From NCBI GenBank assembly GCA_035426385.1, contig DAOLZQ010000005.1:18327-82326 (forward strand): a stretch of 64,000 nt of DNA, written 5' to 3'. This document shows positions 9,797 to 18,116 of the stretch, one piece after another (the stretch's first letter is position 1; each line of letters starts with the position of its first letter). Made by a program: the position numbers and the translations under genes. The notes under the pieces were generated by a model. It was not told the origin of the DNA, searched no databases, and saw nothing but the letters and a program-made list of their open reading frames with translations. This DNA comes from Parvibacillus sp035426385. GTDB lineage: Bacteria; Bacteroidota; Bacteroidia; Chitinophagales; Saprospiraceae.

Positions 9797-10507
9797 TTAA
9801 CTAAGATTATTTTTTGTGAGTAGATCAAAAACGCCCTTTTTCCTGCTCCGGCTTATGGGTATCTCCATTTCTTTTATGTATATATTATTTTGATCCCAGG
9901 AAGTGATCCATTTGGTATTGACGATAAAACTTCTGTGTGACATAATGAAATCAACACTATTCAGAGTCTCCAGAATATCTGTTATTGTATTTCGAATGAG
10001 TATGCTTTCTCCTGATGCCAAGAATATTTTAATGTCTATATGTTCTGATTTGATACACACTATTTCTTTGATAGGGATGTTGTGATTCTTTTGTCCATCG
10101 AAGAGCTGAATGACATTGTCTGCTTTTCTTTGGCCCTCTGCCAGGTTGTAGGCGGCTTCAATAGTGGTCCACAGTGTTTCTTTCCTGAACGGCTTGGTAA
10201 GATATCCGTATGGTGAAGTTGCAATGGCTTGCTTTAATATGACTTCATCATATTGTGAAGTCAGAAAGATATAAGGTATCGAAGTGTGAAGGGCTATATA
10301 CTCGGCCACCTGTATGCCTGACTTCGGTCCATACAAGCGTATATCCAGTAGGAAGAGGTCTGGCTCTCTTTGTGTAAGAGATGCAATAGCTTCATCGTAG
10401 GAGATACAAATGTGGGCGACACTGTGACCCCTCTCATTCAGATATATTTTGATACTTTCAGCTATCAGAAGTTCATCCTCTACGATAGTTACAGAAATGG
10501 CTTTCAT
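9797..10507 (-). CDS. LytTR-family DNA-binding response regulator
   Basis: A 236-residue two-domain regulator. The N-terminal receiver domain (about 1-125) shows the acidic pair E10/D11, phospho-acceptor Asp55 in LFLLDIRL, and YLTKPF with the conserved Lys. The C-terminal LytTR domain (about 140-236) includes the typical SHRSFIVNTKWI and IPISRSRKK stretches. It lies 20 bp downstream of the sensor kinase gene and is probably co-transcribed with it. Predicted binding sites (paired direct repeats, 21-bp period) lie at 9654-9687 and 11772-11805, so the regulator probably controls the barrel/giant operon and perhaps its own operon or the DUF4331 genes. Length is normal for the family. Confidence 0.95.
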   Translation of the reverse strand: MKAISVTIVEDELLIAESIKIYLNERGHSVAHICISYDEAIASLTQREPDLFLLDIRLYGPKSGIQVAEYIALHTSIPYIFLTSQYDEVILKQAIATSPYGYLTKPFRKETLWTTIEAAYNLAEGQRKADNVIQLFDGQKNHNIPIKEIVCIKSEHIDIKIFLASGESILIRNTITDILETLNSVDFIMSHRSFIVNTKWITSWDQNNIYIKEMEIPISRSRKKGVFDLLTKNNLS

Positions 10508-10527
10508 CAGATATTCGGATTTAAAGT

Positions 10528-11637
10528 TTAATTATTTTGATTTCCAAAATTGATAGCTGACACTTCCTTTTGAACGAATTGTAGAGTGTAAGCAAAGCCC
10601 TCAGTCGTTAAATATTTCATTTTTCCATTGAGCTGCCGGCTCATATTTTCTATCAGTAGCGAACCAAGTCCTTTTTTCTTAGAAATCACTTCTTCTCCAT
10701 TGTCACGATAAGTCAGCATAAAATCTGATCCCAAATTATTCAACTTTATGTCGATTATCAAATGATCATCAGCCGGACGGGCATACTTTATGGAATTATT
10801 GAGCAGCTCAACGATAATAATACCTAGGGGCAAGGTGGTTTCTATATTGAGATTTATCTCTTTTTCTACCTCTAGCCTTATATCGACGGGTAAATCATTT
10901 TTCAAAATGTCTTTAAAATAGTTTGAGATATCTGTGAGGTATTGAAAAATGTTTATTACTGAAAACTCTCCCACCCGATATAGCTGTTCATGAATCAGAG
11001 ACATACTCTGAATCTTATTGGCCAGATCTTCCAGATCTTCTTTGAATTGCTTATTATCTGATGCATTACTTTTGATAGCCATAAGGCTGATGACCAGTTG
11101 TAGATTATTCTTGACCCTATGGTGAACTTCTGAAAGTAATTTTTTCTGATGTATTAGCAAGGTTTCAAGTTCCTTGTTTTGAATCAGAATTACATTATTT
11201 TTCTTTAAAATAATATTATTTTTAGAAGTATTTTTTCTTAGAAACCACCAGAGCAACAAGGCTATAAGTGAGGCTGTAATTAGGCCGATTAATAGAAAAT
11301 TTGATCTAGTTTTTAAGTCATTTTTTTGTTGTTTTTCTTTTAGCCTAGCTATGTCCACTTCGTATTTTAGCACTCTATCGCTGAGGCCTCTCATATTTGC
11401 AGAATCCTTATATATATTACTCAATATCAAAAGCCTAAGAGCTGAATCCGAATTGCCTATTTGTGAGAAATACTGTGATACTAAATCTAAATATCTCGCT
11501 CTCACTGAATATTTTTCCAGACTAGTAGATTGCTTTGAATAAATCAGCAATTTAGCGCTATCTAAATTGGCTTTCATCCGGTCATAATCAGCCTCTCTCT
11601 GATACAGAGTAGCGACATTGAGGTACTGTGATGCTGC
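10528..11637 (-). CDS. TPR-containing sensor histidine kinase (HisKA_2), N-terminus lost in gap
   Basis: The frame is open from the stop at 10528 through to the N gap at 11638, so the Met at 11577 is internal. Residues read upstream of it (YLNVATLYQREADYDRM) continue a tetratricopeptide pattern. Order of parts: TPR segments, a coiled-coil-like stretch, one membrane helix (NFLLIGLITASLIALLLWWF), a second coiled coil, a HisKA_2 domain with the phospho-acceptor motif EVHHRVKNNLQLV, and a HATPase domain with N-box LLNNSIKYA and G-box GLGSLLIENMSRQL. This is the classic Bacteroidota TPR kinase partnered with a LytTR regulator, here 20 bp downstream. The start codon and signal peptide must lie inside the gap, whose true size is unknown. 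Confidence 0.9.
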   Translation of the reverse strand, partial: AASQYLNVATLYQREADYDRMKANLDSAKLLIYSKQSTSLEKYSVRARYLDLVSQYFSQIGNSDSALRLLILSNIYKDSANMRGLSDRVLKYEVDIARLKEKQQKNDLKTRSNFLLIGLITASLIALLLWWFLRKNTSKNNIILKKNNVILIQNKELETLLIHQKKLLSEVHHRVKNNLQLVISLMAIKSNASDNKQFKEDLEDLANKIQSMSLIHEQLYRVGEFSVINIFQYLTDISNYFKDILKNDLPVDIRLEVEKEINLNIETTLPLGIIIVELLNNSIKYARPADDHLIIDIKLNNLGSDFMLTYRDNGEEVISKKKGLGSLLIENMSRQLNGKMKYLTTEGFAYTLQFVQKEVSAINFGNQNN

Positions 11638-11737
11638 NNNNNNNNNNNNNNNNNNNNNNNNNNNNNNNNNNNNNNNNNNNNNNNNNNNNNNNNNNNNNNN
11701 NNNNNNNNNNNNNNNNNNNNNNNNNNNNNNNNNNNNN
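11638..11737. other. Assembly gap of 100 N
   Basis: Exactly 100 N, so probably a fixed-size scaffold placeholder. It removes the 5' end and start codon of the sensor kinase gene. Reading frames that cross it are not meaningful. Confidence 0.98.
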
Positions 11738-11771
11738 CTTTATTATGAAAGTCACCTGTTTTATTCAGTTT

Positions 11772-11805
11772 GTTCTGAAATGTCACAAATATGTTCTAAA
11801 GTGAG
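11772..11805. promoter_or_regulatory. Second predicted LytTR site pair
   Basis: GTTCTGAAATGTC (11772-11784) and GTTCTAAAGTGAG (11793-11805) repeat the motif seen at 9654-9687 with the same 21-bp period and the same orientation. The site lies between the gap holding the kinase start (leftward) and the DUF4331 gene at 12001 (rightward). The orientation relative to the kinase operon matches that relative to the barrel operon, which favours autoregulation, but control of the DUF4331 genes is also possible. No clear promoter box was identified beside it; part of the region is lost in the gap. Confidence 0.5.
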
Positions 11806-12000
11806 CTATATGGGGAGTGATATTGATTATCATAAGTTTTCGGACTTCACTATAATCAAAGAGCTATTCTAAAGGGATATAGAATGGGTCGGAGGCGGTC
11901 AACTGTCGGTGAAGCAAGAGAAGATTTGCTTTTTTTTGCAATTCTCAAATCCAAATCATCTTTAGCGTCGTAACTACTTCATAACTAAAAATATTTTAGA

Positions 12001-13758
12001 ATGAAAAAAAGTACTTACTCAGCTCATTTGGTTGGAAAGGCATGCTTGCTCGCAGTCATGTTTTTGTTTTCATCAAATTTGTTCGCCTCCAGTCACAGAG
12101 AGGCACCACTTATTTCTTCAGACCCTCAGGCAGATAATACAGATGTATATGCCTTCAGGAGTCCTGATGATCAGAACACAATTACAATTATAGCCAATTA
12201 CATTCCTTTCGAATTGGCTGAAGGAGGACCGAATTATTATACATTCGGTAAGAACGTGCGCTACGAAATTCATATCAAGAACACTACTGCCACTACAAAG
12301 GATGATATTACGTACCGATTTACTTTTAACAGTATCAATGAGGACCCAACCACTTTTTTTAATATCAGATTGGGTCTTCAGAATATCAAGACCACTTATA
12401 CTTGTGAGAAGAGTACAGATGGCGGAGTTAATTTTGTAACCATCATCACTGATGGGGTAGTGCCACCGCCAAATATCGGTCCGAGATCTATTGAGAGTAC
12501 TCCGGTAGGCTTGGGTGTATCAAGCTATGATGTGCTGGTTCAACAAGGTATCATGACAGCTACTTCGGGAGAAAAGGCTTTCTGCGGTCCTGCTGATGAT
12601 CCATTCTTCGTAGATCTGGCAGGTGCATTTGATTTAGGTAATTTCAGACCTGAAGGTAATGACGTTAATGATACAAAGGATGGTGTAGCTCGATTCAATG
12701 TCCATAGTATCGTGTTGAAGATTCCCATCAGCATGCTTCAAAAGGACGGAAAAAGTGTAGCTGCAGCAACTAGTATCCTGGATGCTGATTTTGTCATTGG
12801 TGTGTGGGCTTCAGCCAGTCGCCAACAGATCAAAACCCTGAACATAGATGGCTCGGTTGTACTGAGTGGTGACTGGGTACAGGTATCCCGACTGGGAATG
12901 CCCTTGACAAATGAGGCAGTGATTCCATTGGAATCTAAGGACTTGTGGAATGCAGTGACGCCTGATAATGATCTACAGTTTGCTAAATACTTTACCAATC
13001 CTGAGTTGGCATTGTACATGGATGACGCACAGTTTGGTAAAGCAGTGCCTGCTCTAAATGCGCTCCGAATTCAAAAAGCCTCCTTAGGTTCATTTGACTT
13101 TAGAAATGGACAGTCCGGACTTTACGCGTTGAAAGGAACCGCCGCTGTGGCTGGTACTGCTCTGGATGATGCCATCTTCGGAACCATCTTATTGCCTGAT
13201 GATCACAGTCCTCGAGCTGTGGATTTGCTTCCGATCTTTTATACTGGTGTACCGAATCTGGCTCCTTACCAACTCGCTACCGGTAAAGCAGGTAATCCAC
13301 TTGCAGCAGGTAAGCCATTTATCAATAATTTTCTGCCTACCCTGGGAGATATGTTGAGGCTGAATATGGCAGTACCGGTTACACCGAGAAATAGTGCTGA
13401 TTTCAGTTCACTGGGTATAGTCAATGCAGCAGTACTTGGTCTTACTGATCCGAGATTCAATACCAATACAGATATTCAATTTATACCGAATATGGATGGG
13501 TTTCCCAATGGCAGAAGACTGGAAGATGATGTGACAACAATCGAACTACAGGCTGTAGGTGGTATCGCCCTCGCAGCTATCGGACTATGGTATGATGATT
13601 ATGCGCCAGGTGATCCTAGCCCTGTGACTCCTCGTCTGTTGAGTGCGCTGAAATTTACAGCCGGACCTACTAAAAATGATGTGGATTTCAAGCCCAATTT
13701 CCCCTACGTTCAGAACCCATGGAGAGGTTATGACTATGCGCTTAAGGATAGGTTTTAA
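12001..13758 (+). CDS. DUF4331 family secreted protein (no sorting domain)
   Basis: A 585-residue protein with a Sec signal peptide ending near SSNLFAS, immediately followed by the family hallmark SSHREAPLIS and DNTDVYAFRSP. Further family blocks are NYIPFELAEGGPN, INEDPTTFFNIRLG, SRLGMPLTNEAVIP, LPDDHSPRAVDLLPIFYTG and MDGFPNGRRLEDDV. The DUF4331 domain fills the mature protein and ends with WRGYDYALKDRF; there is no C-terminal T9SS domain, unlike the neighbour at 13850. The two genes are tandem paralogues with near-identical C-terminal halves. The family has no established function. The signal peptide implies an extracytoplasmic place, and the cluster with HupE-like and TonB-receptor genes suggests a role in binding or acquiring a ligand (inference). 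Confidence 0.9.
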   Translation: MKKSTYSAHLVGKACLLAVMFLFSSNLFASSHREAPLISSDPQADNTDVYAFRSPDDQNTITIIANYIPFELAEGGPNYYTFGKNVRYEIHIKNTTATTKDDITYRFTFNSINEDPTTFFNIRLGLQNIKTTYTCEKSTDGGVNFVTIITDGVVPPPNIGPRSIESTPVGLGVSSYDVLVQQGIMTATSGEKAFCGPADDPFFVDLAGAFDLGNFRPEGNDVNDTKDGVARFNVHSIVLKIPISMLQKDGKSVAAATSILDADFVIGVWASASRQQIKTLNIDGSVVLSGDWVQVSRLGMPLTNEAVIPLESKDLWNAVTPDNDLQFAKYFTNPELALYMDDAQFGKAVPALNALRIQKASLGSFDFRNGQSGLYALKGTAAVAGTALDDAIFGTILLPDDHSPRAVDLLPIFYTGVPNLAPYQLATGKAGNPLAAGKPFINNFLPTLGDMLRLNMAVPVTPRNSADFSSLGIVNAAVLGLTDPRFNTNTDIQFIPNMDGFPNGRRLEDDVTTIELQAVGGIALAAIGLWYDDYAPGDPSPVTPRLLSALKFTAGPTKNDVDFKPNFPYVQNPWRGYDYALKDRF

Positions 13759-13801
13759 TTATCACAATTCAATTAAGTAATCTATTTCTATACGATGTAG
13801 A

Positions 13802-13816
13802 GTCGAATTATTCGAC
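13802..13816. promoter_or_regulatory. 15-bp inverted repeat between the DUF4331 genes
   Basis: GTCGAAT-T-ATTCGAC is a perfect inverted repeat around one base, 34 bp before the second DUF4331 start. The one-base centre argues against an RNA hairpin and for a dimer-binding DNA site, but nothing else supports it. Confidence 0.3.
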
Positions 13817-13849
13817 ACTGATCAAACAGAAATTATAAATAAATATTCA

Positions 13850-15874
13850 ATGAAAAAATTATTCTATACTTCATTATTAGGCGTATTTATGAGCCTAATG
13901 GTGAGCAATTCTTTACTCGCTTCCTCTCACAGAGAAGCACCTTTAATCTCCTATGATGCGCTGGCCGACAATACCGATGTCTATGCCTTTAGGAGCCCCT
14001 GCAACCCCAATTCGGTGGTACTTATTGCAAATTACATTCCCTTTGAACATCCGGCAGGCGGCCCAAACTGGGCTACTTTCGGTGAGAATATCCGCTACGA
14101 AGTTCACGTGGATAATGATGCTTCAAAGTTGGGTGATGAAGTGACCTACAGATTCACTTTCACCAGTATCAATGAAGATCCCACTACATTTTTCAATATC
14201 AGACTGGGTAAGCAAAATTTAAAGACTACTTACACATGTGAGAAAAGTACTGACGGTGGAGTTACCTTTATTCCAATCATAATCAATGGTGTGGTTCCAC
14301 CAAATAATATCGGTCCACGCTCTATTGACAATGAGACTGTAGGTCTAGGTCAGTCATATGAAAATTTGATGAAAGATGCTATTTCAACTGCGGTATCAGG
14401 TGAAAAAATATTCTGCGGACCTATAGATGATCCTTTCTTCGTAGATCTAGGTGGAGTTTTTGATGCAGGTGGATTTAGATCAGAAGCTGAAGCCAGAGAT
14501 GGTGTAGCTAAATTCAATTGCCATTCTATCATTATAGAAGTGCCTATTGAGAATCTACAGAAAAATGGTAAGACAGTTGATCAGGCATCAAATATTCTCG
14601 ATCCTGAATATGTGATCGGCGTATGGGCTTCGGCCAGTCGTCCTTCTATTACTGTACTAAGCAAAGAAGGCAAAGCACCGGAGACTTCCGGTATATGGGT
14701 CCAAGTCTCAAGACTAGGAATGCCATTGACTAACGAGGCAGTAATACCAATAGGTTCAAAGGACAAGTGGAACAACATCACACCATATGGTGACGATGTT
14801 CAGTTTGCTCCATACTTTACCAATCCGGAACTTGCTTTGTATATGGATGATTCACAATTTGGTGGTGCAGTGCCCGGTCTTTCAGCACTGAGGATACAAT
14901 CTAAATCACTAGGTGCATATGACTTCAGAAACGGTAAGCCCGGTTTATATCCCTTGAAAGGTAATCCTGCACTTGCCGGTACTGCGCTGGATGATGCTGC
15001 TTTCGGTACGATATTGTTGCCTGATGATCACAGCCCGCGTGCAGTTGACTTACTTCCGATATTTTATACCGGAGTACCAAACCTTGCTCCATACCAATTG
15101 GCTACAGGCAAAGGAGGAAATCCACTCGCAGCAGGCAAACCTTTTATCAACAACTTCCTGCCCTCGCTTGGTGATATGTTGAGATTGAATATGGCTGTAC
15201 CTGCTACACCCAGAAATAGTGCTGATTTCAGCTCCTTGGGTATCGTAAATGCAGCGGTACTGGGACTTACCGATCCAAGATTCAATGCCAATACTGACAT
15301 TCAGTTTATCCCCAATATGGATGGATTCCCCAATGGAAGAAGACTGGAAGATGATGTGACTACTATCGAGCTACAAGCTGTATCAGGTGTGGCGCTGGCC
15401 GCTATAGGTCTGTGGTATGATGATTATGTACCAGGTGATCCCAATCCGGTCACTCCACAACTCATCAATGTACTGAGTTTCAATGCCGGCATTACGAAGA
15501 ACGACAAACCATTCCAGACTTGCTTTCCTTATGTTGCTGCTCCCTGGAGAAGTTTCACGGGCGATAGCTATGAAGGTGATGTACTCGCCAATAAACAATT
15601 GGGTCTGAAGACACCTATGGCCATGATGACTGCGTCACCAAGTCCATTTAAATCTGACCTAAATATCAAATATAGATTGGTTCAGACAGGAGTAGTCAAA
15701 ATCAGCCTAATGGATATCAATGGAAGAATTATTGAGACAATCAATGAAGGCTCTAAACCTTCCGGAGAATTCACGTCGAAGTTTAGGCAAGGTCAGCTAC
15801 CCTCAGGTACTTATTTTGCAAATATTCAAGTGAATGATAAAATAGTCCAAAGTGTGAAAGTGATTAAAATTTAA
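13850..15874 (+). CDS. DUF4331 family protein with T9SS C-terminal sorting domain
   Basis: A 674-residue paralogue of the preceding gene. Signal peptide (cut near NSLLAS), then SSHREAPLIS, DNTDVYAFRSP, INEDPTTFFNIRLG, LPDDHSPRAVDLLPIFYTG and MDGFPNGRRLEDDV as in the first copy. Unlike that copy it carries an extra 75 or so residues at the C-terminus: a beta-sandwich with VVKISLMDINGRIIETI, LPSGTYFANIQ and a final SVKVIKI. This is the pattern of the type A T9SS sorting domain, so the protein should be exported across the outer membrane and probably attached to the surface. A strong terminator follows at 15891-15928. Function beyond export is unknown. Confidence 0.92.
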   Translation: MKKLFYTSLLGVFMSLMVSNSLLASSHREAPLISYDALADNTDVYAFRSPCNPNSVVLIANYIPFEHPAGGPNWATFGENIRYEVHVDNDASKLGDEVTYRFTFTSINEDPTTFFNIRLGKQNLKTTYTCEKSTDGGVTFIPIIINGVVPPNNIGPRSIDNETVGLGQSYENLMKDAISTAVSGEKIFCGPIDDPFFVDLGGVFDAGGFRSEAEARDGVAKFNCHSIIIEVPIENLQKNGKTVDQASNILDPEYVIGVWASASRPSITVLSKEGKAPETSGIWVQVSRLGMPLTNEAVIPIGSKDKWNNITPYGDDVQFAPYFTNPELALYMDDSQFGGAVPGLSALRIQSKSLGAYDFRNGKPGLYPLKGNPALAGTALDDAAFGTILLPDDHSPRAVDLLPIFYTGVPNLAPYQLATGKGGNPLAAGKPFINNFLPSLGDMLRLNMAVPATPRNSADFSSLGIVNAAVLGLTDPRFNANTDIQFIPNMDGFPNGRRLEDDVTTIELQAVSGVALAAIGLWYDDYVPGDPNPVTPQLINVLSFNAGITKNDKPFQTCFPYVAAPWRSFTGDSYEGDVLANKQLGLKTPMAMMTASPSPFKSDLNIKYRLVQTGVVKISLMDINGRIIETINEGSKPSGEFTSKFRQGQLPSGTYFANIQVNDKIVQSVKVIKI

Positions 15875-15890
15875 AATCAAAATTAATCCC

Positions 15891-15928
15891 GGGGGTCATT
15901 TATTGCCAATAGGTGACCCCCCTTTTTT
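15891..15928 (+). terminator. Rho-independent terminator after the DUF4331 pair
   Basis: GGGGGTCA (15891-15898) pairs perfectly with TGACCCCC (15914-15921), followed by a T run at 15923-15928. It also argues against starting the next gene at 15903, inside this hairpin. Confidence 0.85.
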
Positions 15929-15953
15929 ATATCAAAAAATAAAATTTAATACA

Positions 15954-17309
15954 ATGAAAAAAATACATTATATAATCTCTATACTCATCTTGATGGGATT
16001 AGCTATGTTGTCATTTTCCTCCTGCACTCAGAGTAGAGGAGAAGGCACAAACATGGATATAAAAGTAAATGATGAGGTATCTATTGCGGCTCTCTTGCCT
16101 AGAAAGAATGAAAAGGAAGGAAAGGATGAGTATGATATGCTTCGAAAGAAATATGAAGAGTCATTAAATACTTTAAAGGAAAAAGGATTTGATGCTAAAG
16201 CTTACATCACACTGGCATCTATTTATATTACAGAGTGTAGAATCACCGGAAATGCGGATTATTATAATCGTGCTGCAGTGGAAATGCTGGATAGGGTAAT
16301 CAATAATCCAGACTCTGATGTAAATAGTAAACTGGAATCTTTTAGTCTGAAATCTGCAGTTTATCTTAATATGCACCAATTCGAAGCAGGTCGAAAAATG
16401 GCTCTTGAAGGATTGAAAATCAATCCCGGAAATGCGGGACTTTATGGTGCGCTCGTAGATGCCAATGTAGAACTCGGACACTACAAAGAAGCGGTAGAGT
16501 ATTGTGACAAAATGCTTAGTATTCGTCCCGATCTACGTTCTTATTCGAGAGCGTCCTATCTCAGGCAGATCTATGGTGACAATCAGGAAGCAATTGATGC
16601 CATGAAGTTGGCACTGGAAGCAGGAGTTCCCGGTAACGAAAATACAGAGTGGACGAGGATACATCTGGCGGACTTATATTTATATATCGGAAAGATCAAA
16701 GAAGCAACGGCCTTATATCAGCAGTCGCTTTCATTTCGTCCTGACTATCCACATGCTGAAATGGGGCTGGCTAAAGTAGAAAAATTACAAAAAAACTATC
16801 CGGCCGCTATTGAACATACCAGAAAGGCTATCTCATTGATGAGTGAGGCATCATTTGTGTCATTTCTTGGTGAATTATATGAATTAAATGGTGAAAAGGA
16901 TAAGGCTGATAAAATTTATTCTGATGTAATTAGATTATTAAATGAGGCTGCCAATAAGCCTGTCGTTGATCAGCTTAGTCACAATGCCGGAAGGGAATTT
17001 GCATTTGCATATATGAATGCAAAGAATTACGATAAGGCTCTTGAGTATGCGAAGAAGGATTATGAGATACGTCCTGAAAATATAGATGCGAATGATCTGC
17101 TTGCATGGGTATATTACCTCAAGGGTGATTATAAAAATGCGTTAATTCATTCGGACAAGGTGTTTATTACCAATGTTAAGAGCGCAGATTTATATTATAA
17201 GGCTAGTCTGATAAATACTAAAGCAGGAAATGCCGCAAAGGCTGACCAGCTTATGAAAGAAGCAATGGCCATTTCAACCTATATCGACCCGCAACTTACG
17301 TTGCGATAA
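15954..17309 (+). CDS. TPR-repeat lipoprotein
   Basis: The start at 15954 gives a lipoprotein signal: MKKIHYIISILILMGL followed by LSFSSC, with Cys as the lipidated residue. The in-frame codon at 15903 is rejected because it falls within the preceding terminator and would put 17 odd residues before the signal. The mature protein, about 430 residues, is mostly tetratricopeptide repeats from about residue 60 to the end (AYITLASIYITECRI, AGLYGALVDANVELGHYKEA, YPHAEMGLAKVEKLQKNYPA, LAWVYYLKGDYKNAL). It probably acts as a periplasmic or membrane-anchored protein-binding scaffold. Its position between the DUF4331 genes and the HupE/TonB genes suggests a shared process, but terminators on both sides mean a separate transcript. 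Another terminator follows at 17347-17378. Confidence 0.85.
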   Translation: MKKIHYIISILILMGLAMLSFSSCTQSRGEGTNMDIKVNDEVSIAALLPRKNEKEGKDEYDMLRKKYEESLNTLKEKGFDAKAYITLASIYITECRITGNADYYNRAAVEMLDRVINNPDSDVNSKLESFSLKSAVYLNMHQFEAGRKMALEGLKINPGNAGLYGALVDANVELGHYKEAVEYCDKMLSIRPDLRSYSRASYLRQIYGDNQEAIDAMKLALEAGVPGNENTEWTRIHLADLYLYIGKIKEATALYQQSLSFRPDYPHAEMGLAKVEKLQKNYPAAIEHTRKAISLMSEASFVSFLGELYELNGEKDKADKIYSDVIRLLNEAANKPVVDQLSHNAGREFAFAYMNAKNYDKALEYAKKDYEIRPENIDANDLLAWVYYLKGDYKNALIHSDKVFITNVKSADLYYKASLINTKAGNAAKADQLMKEAMAISTYIDPQLTLR

Positions 17310-17346
17310 TCTGAAATTTTATTTTTTGATATTTTACACTTATTTT

Positions 17347-17378
17347 GAGGGGCTGTGCATTCAGCTCCTCTTTTTTTT
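17347..17378 (+). terminator. Rho-independent terminator after the TPR lipoprotein
   Basis: GAGGGGCTG (17347-17355) pairs with CAGCTCCTC (17362-17370) with one G-T wobble, followed by eight T (17371-17378). Confidence 0.85.
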
Positions 17379-17438
17379 GGAATAATTAAATCCATTTTTC
17401 CCATTGAATCGTAGATAGATTATAAGTGTAAAATTGAT

Positions 17439-18086
17439 ATGTTGAAGAGGAGTATACTAGGATTGCTATTTTTTGTCATCACCTTGACAGCCCAGGCACA
17501 TACTATTGATTATGTGCTGGATGAAACCACAAATTCATTCTTTTTCTATATTTGGCAAGGAATACGCCACATTATTCCCCTGGGATTGGATCACATTCTA
17601 TTTATATTCTGTATATTCTTCCTGAGCACCTCTACTAAAAAAGTTATCCTCCAAGCATCTATGTTTACCCTGGCACATAGCATTACTCTTGGATTAGTCA
17701 TGTTTGATGTTATCCACCCACCTACCCATTGGGTCGAAGCATTGATCGCAATGTCGATCGTCTTTCTCGCCGCTGAGAATCTCTTTATTGATGTAGTAAA
17801 ACCCAGTAGGATTATTTTAATTTTCTTATTTGGATTGGTACACGGGATGGGATTCGCTAGCGCACTGACTGCTCTTGATCTTCCTAAATCAGACTTCGTG
17901 AAGGCGTTAGTCGGATTTAATATGGGTGTAGAAATAGCTCAATTATCAATTATATTATTATTAACCTTAATTATAAGGCTTTTTAAAACTCATCCTGCAG
18001 TTTATCGCCGTAGAGTAGTGATGCCTATGTCAATCTTAATTATCATCATTGCTTCGTACTGGACCATTGAACGTATCTTTTTCTAA
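17439..18086 (+). CDS. HupE/UreJ-like multi-pass membrane protein
   Basis: A 215-residue protein with an N-terminal signal (cut near TAQAH, leaving His at the mature N-terminus) and about six membrane helices. Motifs of the HupE/UreJ_2 group are present: PLGLDHILFIFCIFFL, MFTLAHSITLGL and LFGLVHGMGFASAL, each with a His inside or beside a helix. HupE and UreJ relatives are implicated in nickel or cobalt transport or in delivery to hydrogenase and urease; this short form occurs in genomes without those enzymes and has no proven substrate. It is followed after 30 bp by a TonB-dependent receptor gene, with which it probably forms an operon. A divalent-metal substrate is plausible but is inference. 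Confidence 0.85.
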   Translation: MLKRSILGLLFFVITLTAQAHTIDYVLDETTNSFFFYIWQGIRHIIPLGLDHILFIFCIFFLSTSTKKVILQASMFTLAHSITLGLVMFDVIHPPTHWVEALIAMSIVFLAAENLFIDVVKPSRIILIFLFGLVHGMGFASALTALDLPKSDFVKALVGFNMGVEIAQLSIILLLTLIIRLFKTHPAVYRRRVVMPMSILIIIIASYWTIERIFF

Positions 18087-18116
18087 ATTGGACAACTATT
18101 TTATAAATAATTTATC

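Noticed and set aside
11574..11872. Frames crossing the first N gap on both strands
   Set aside because: They only join because N is translated as X; the gap length is arbitrary so the phase is meaningless.
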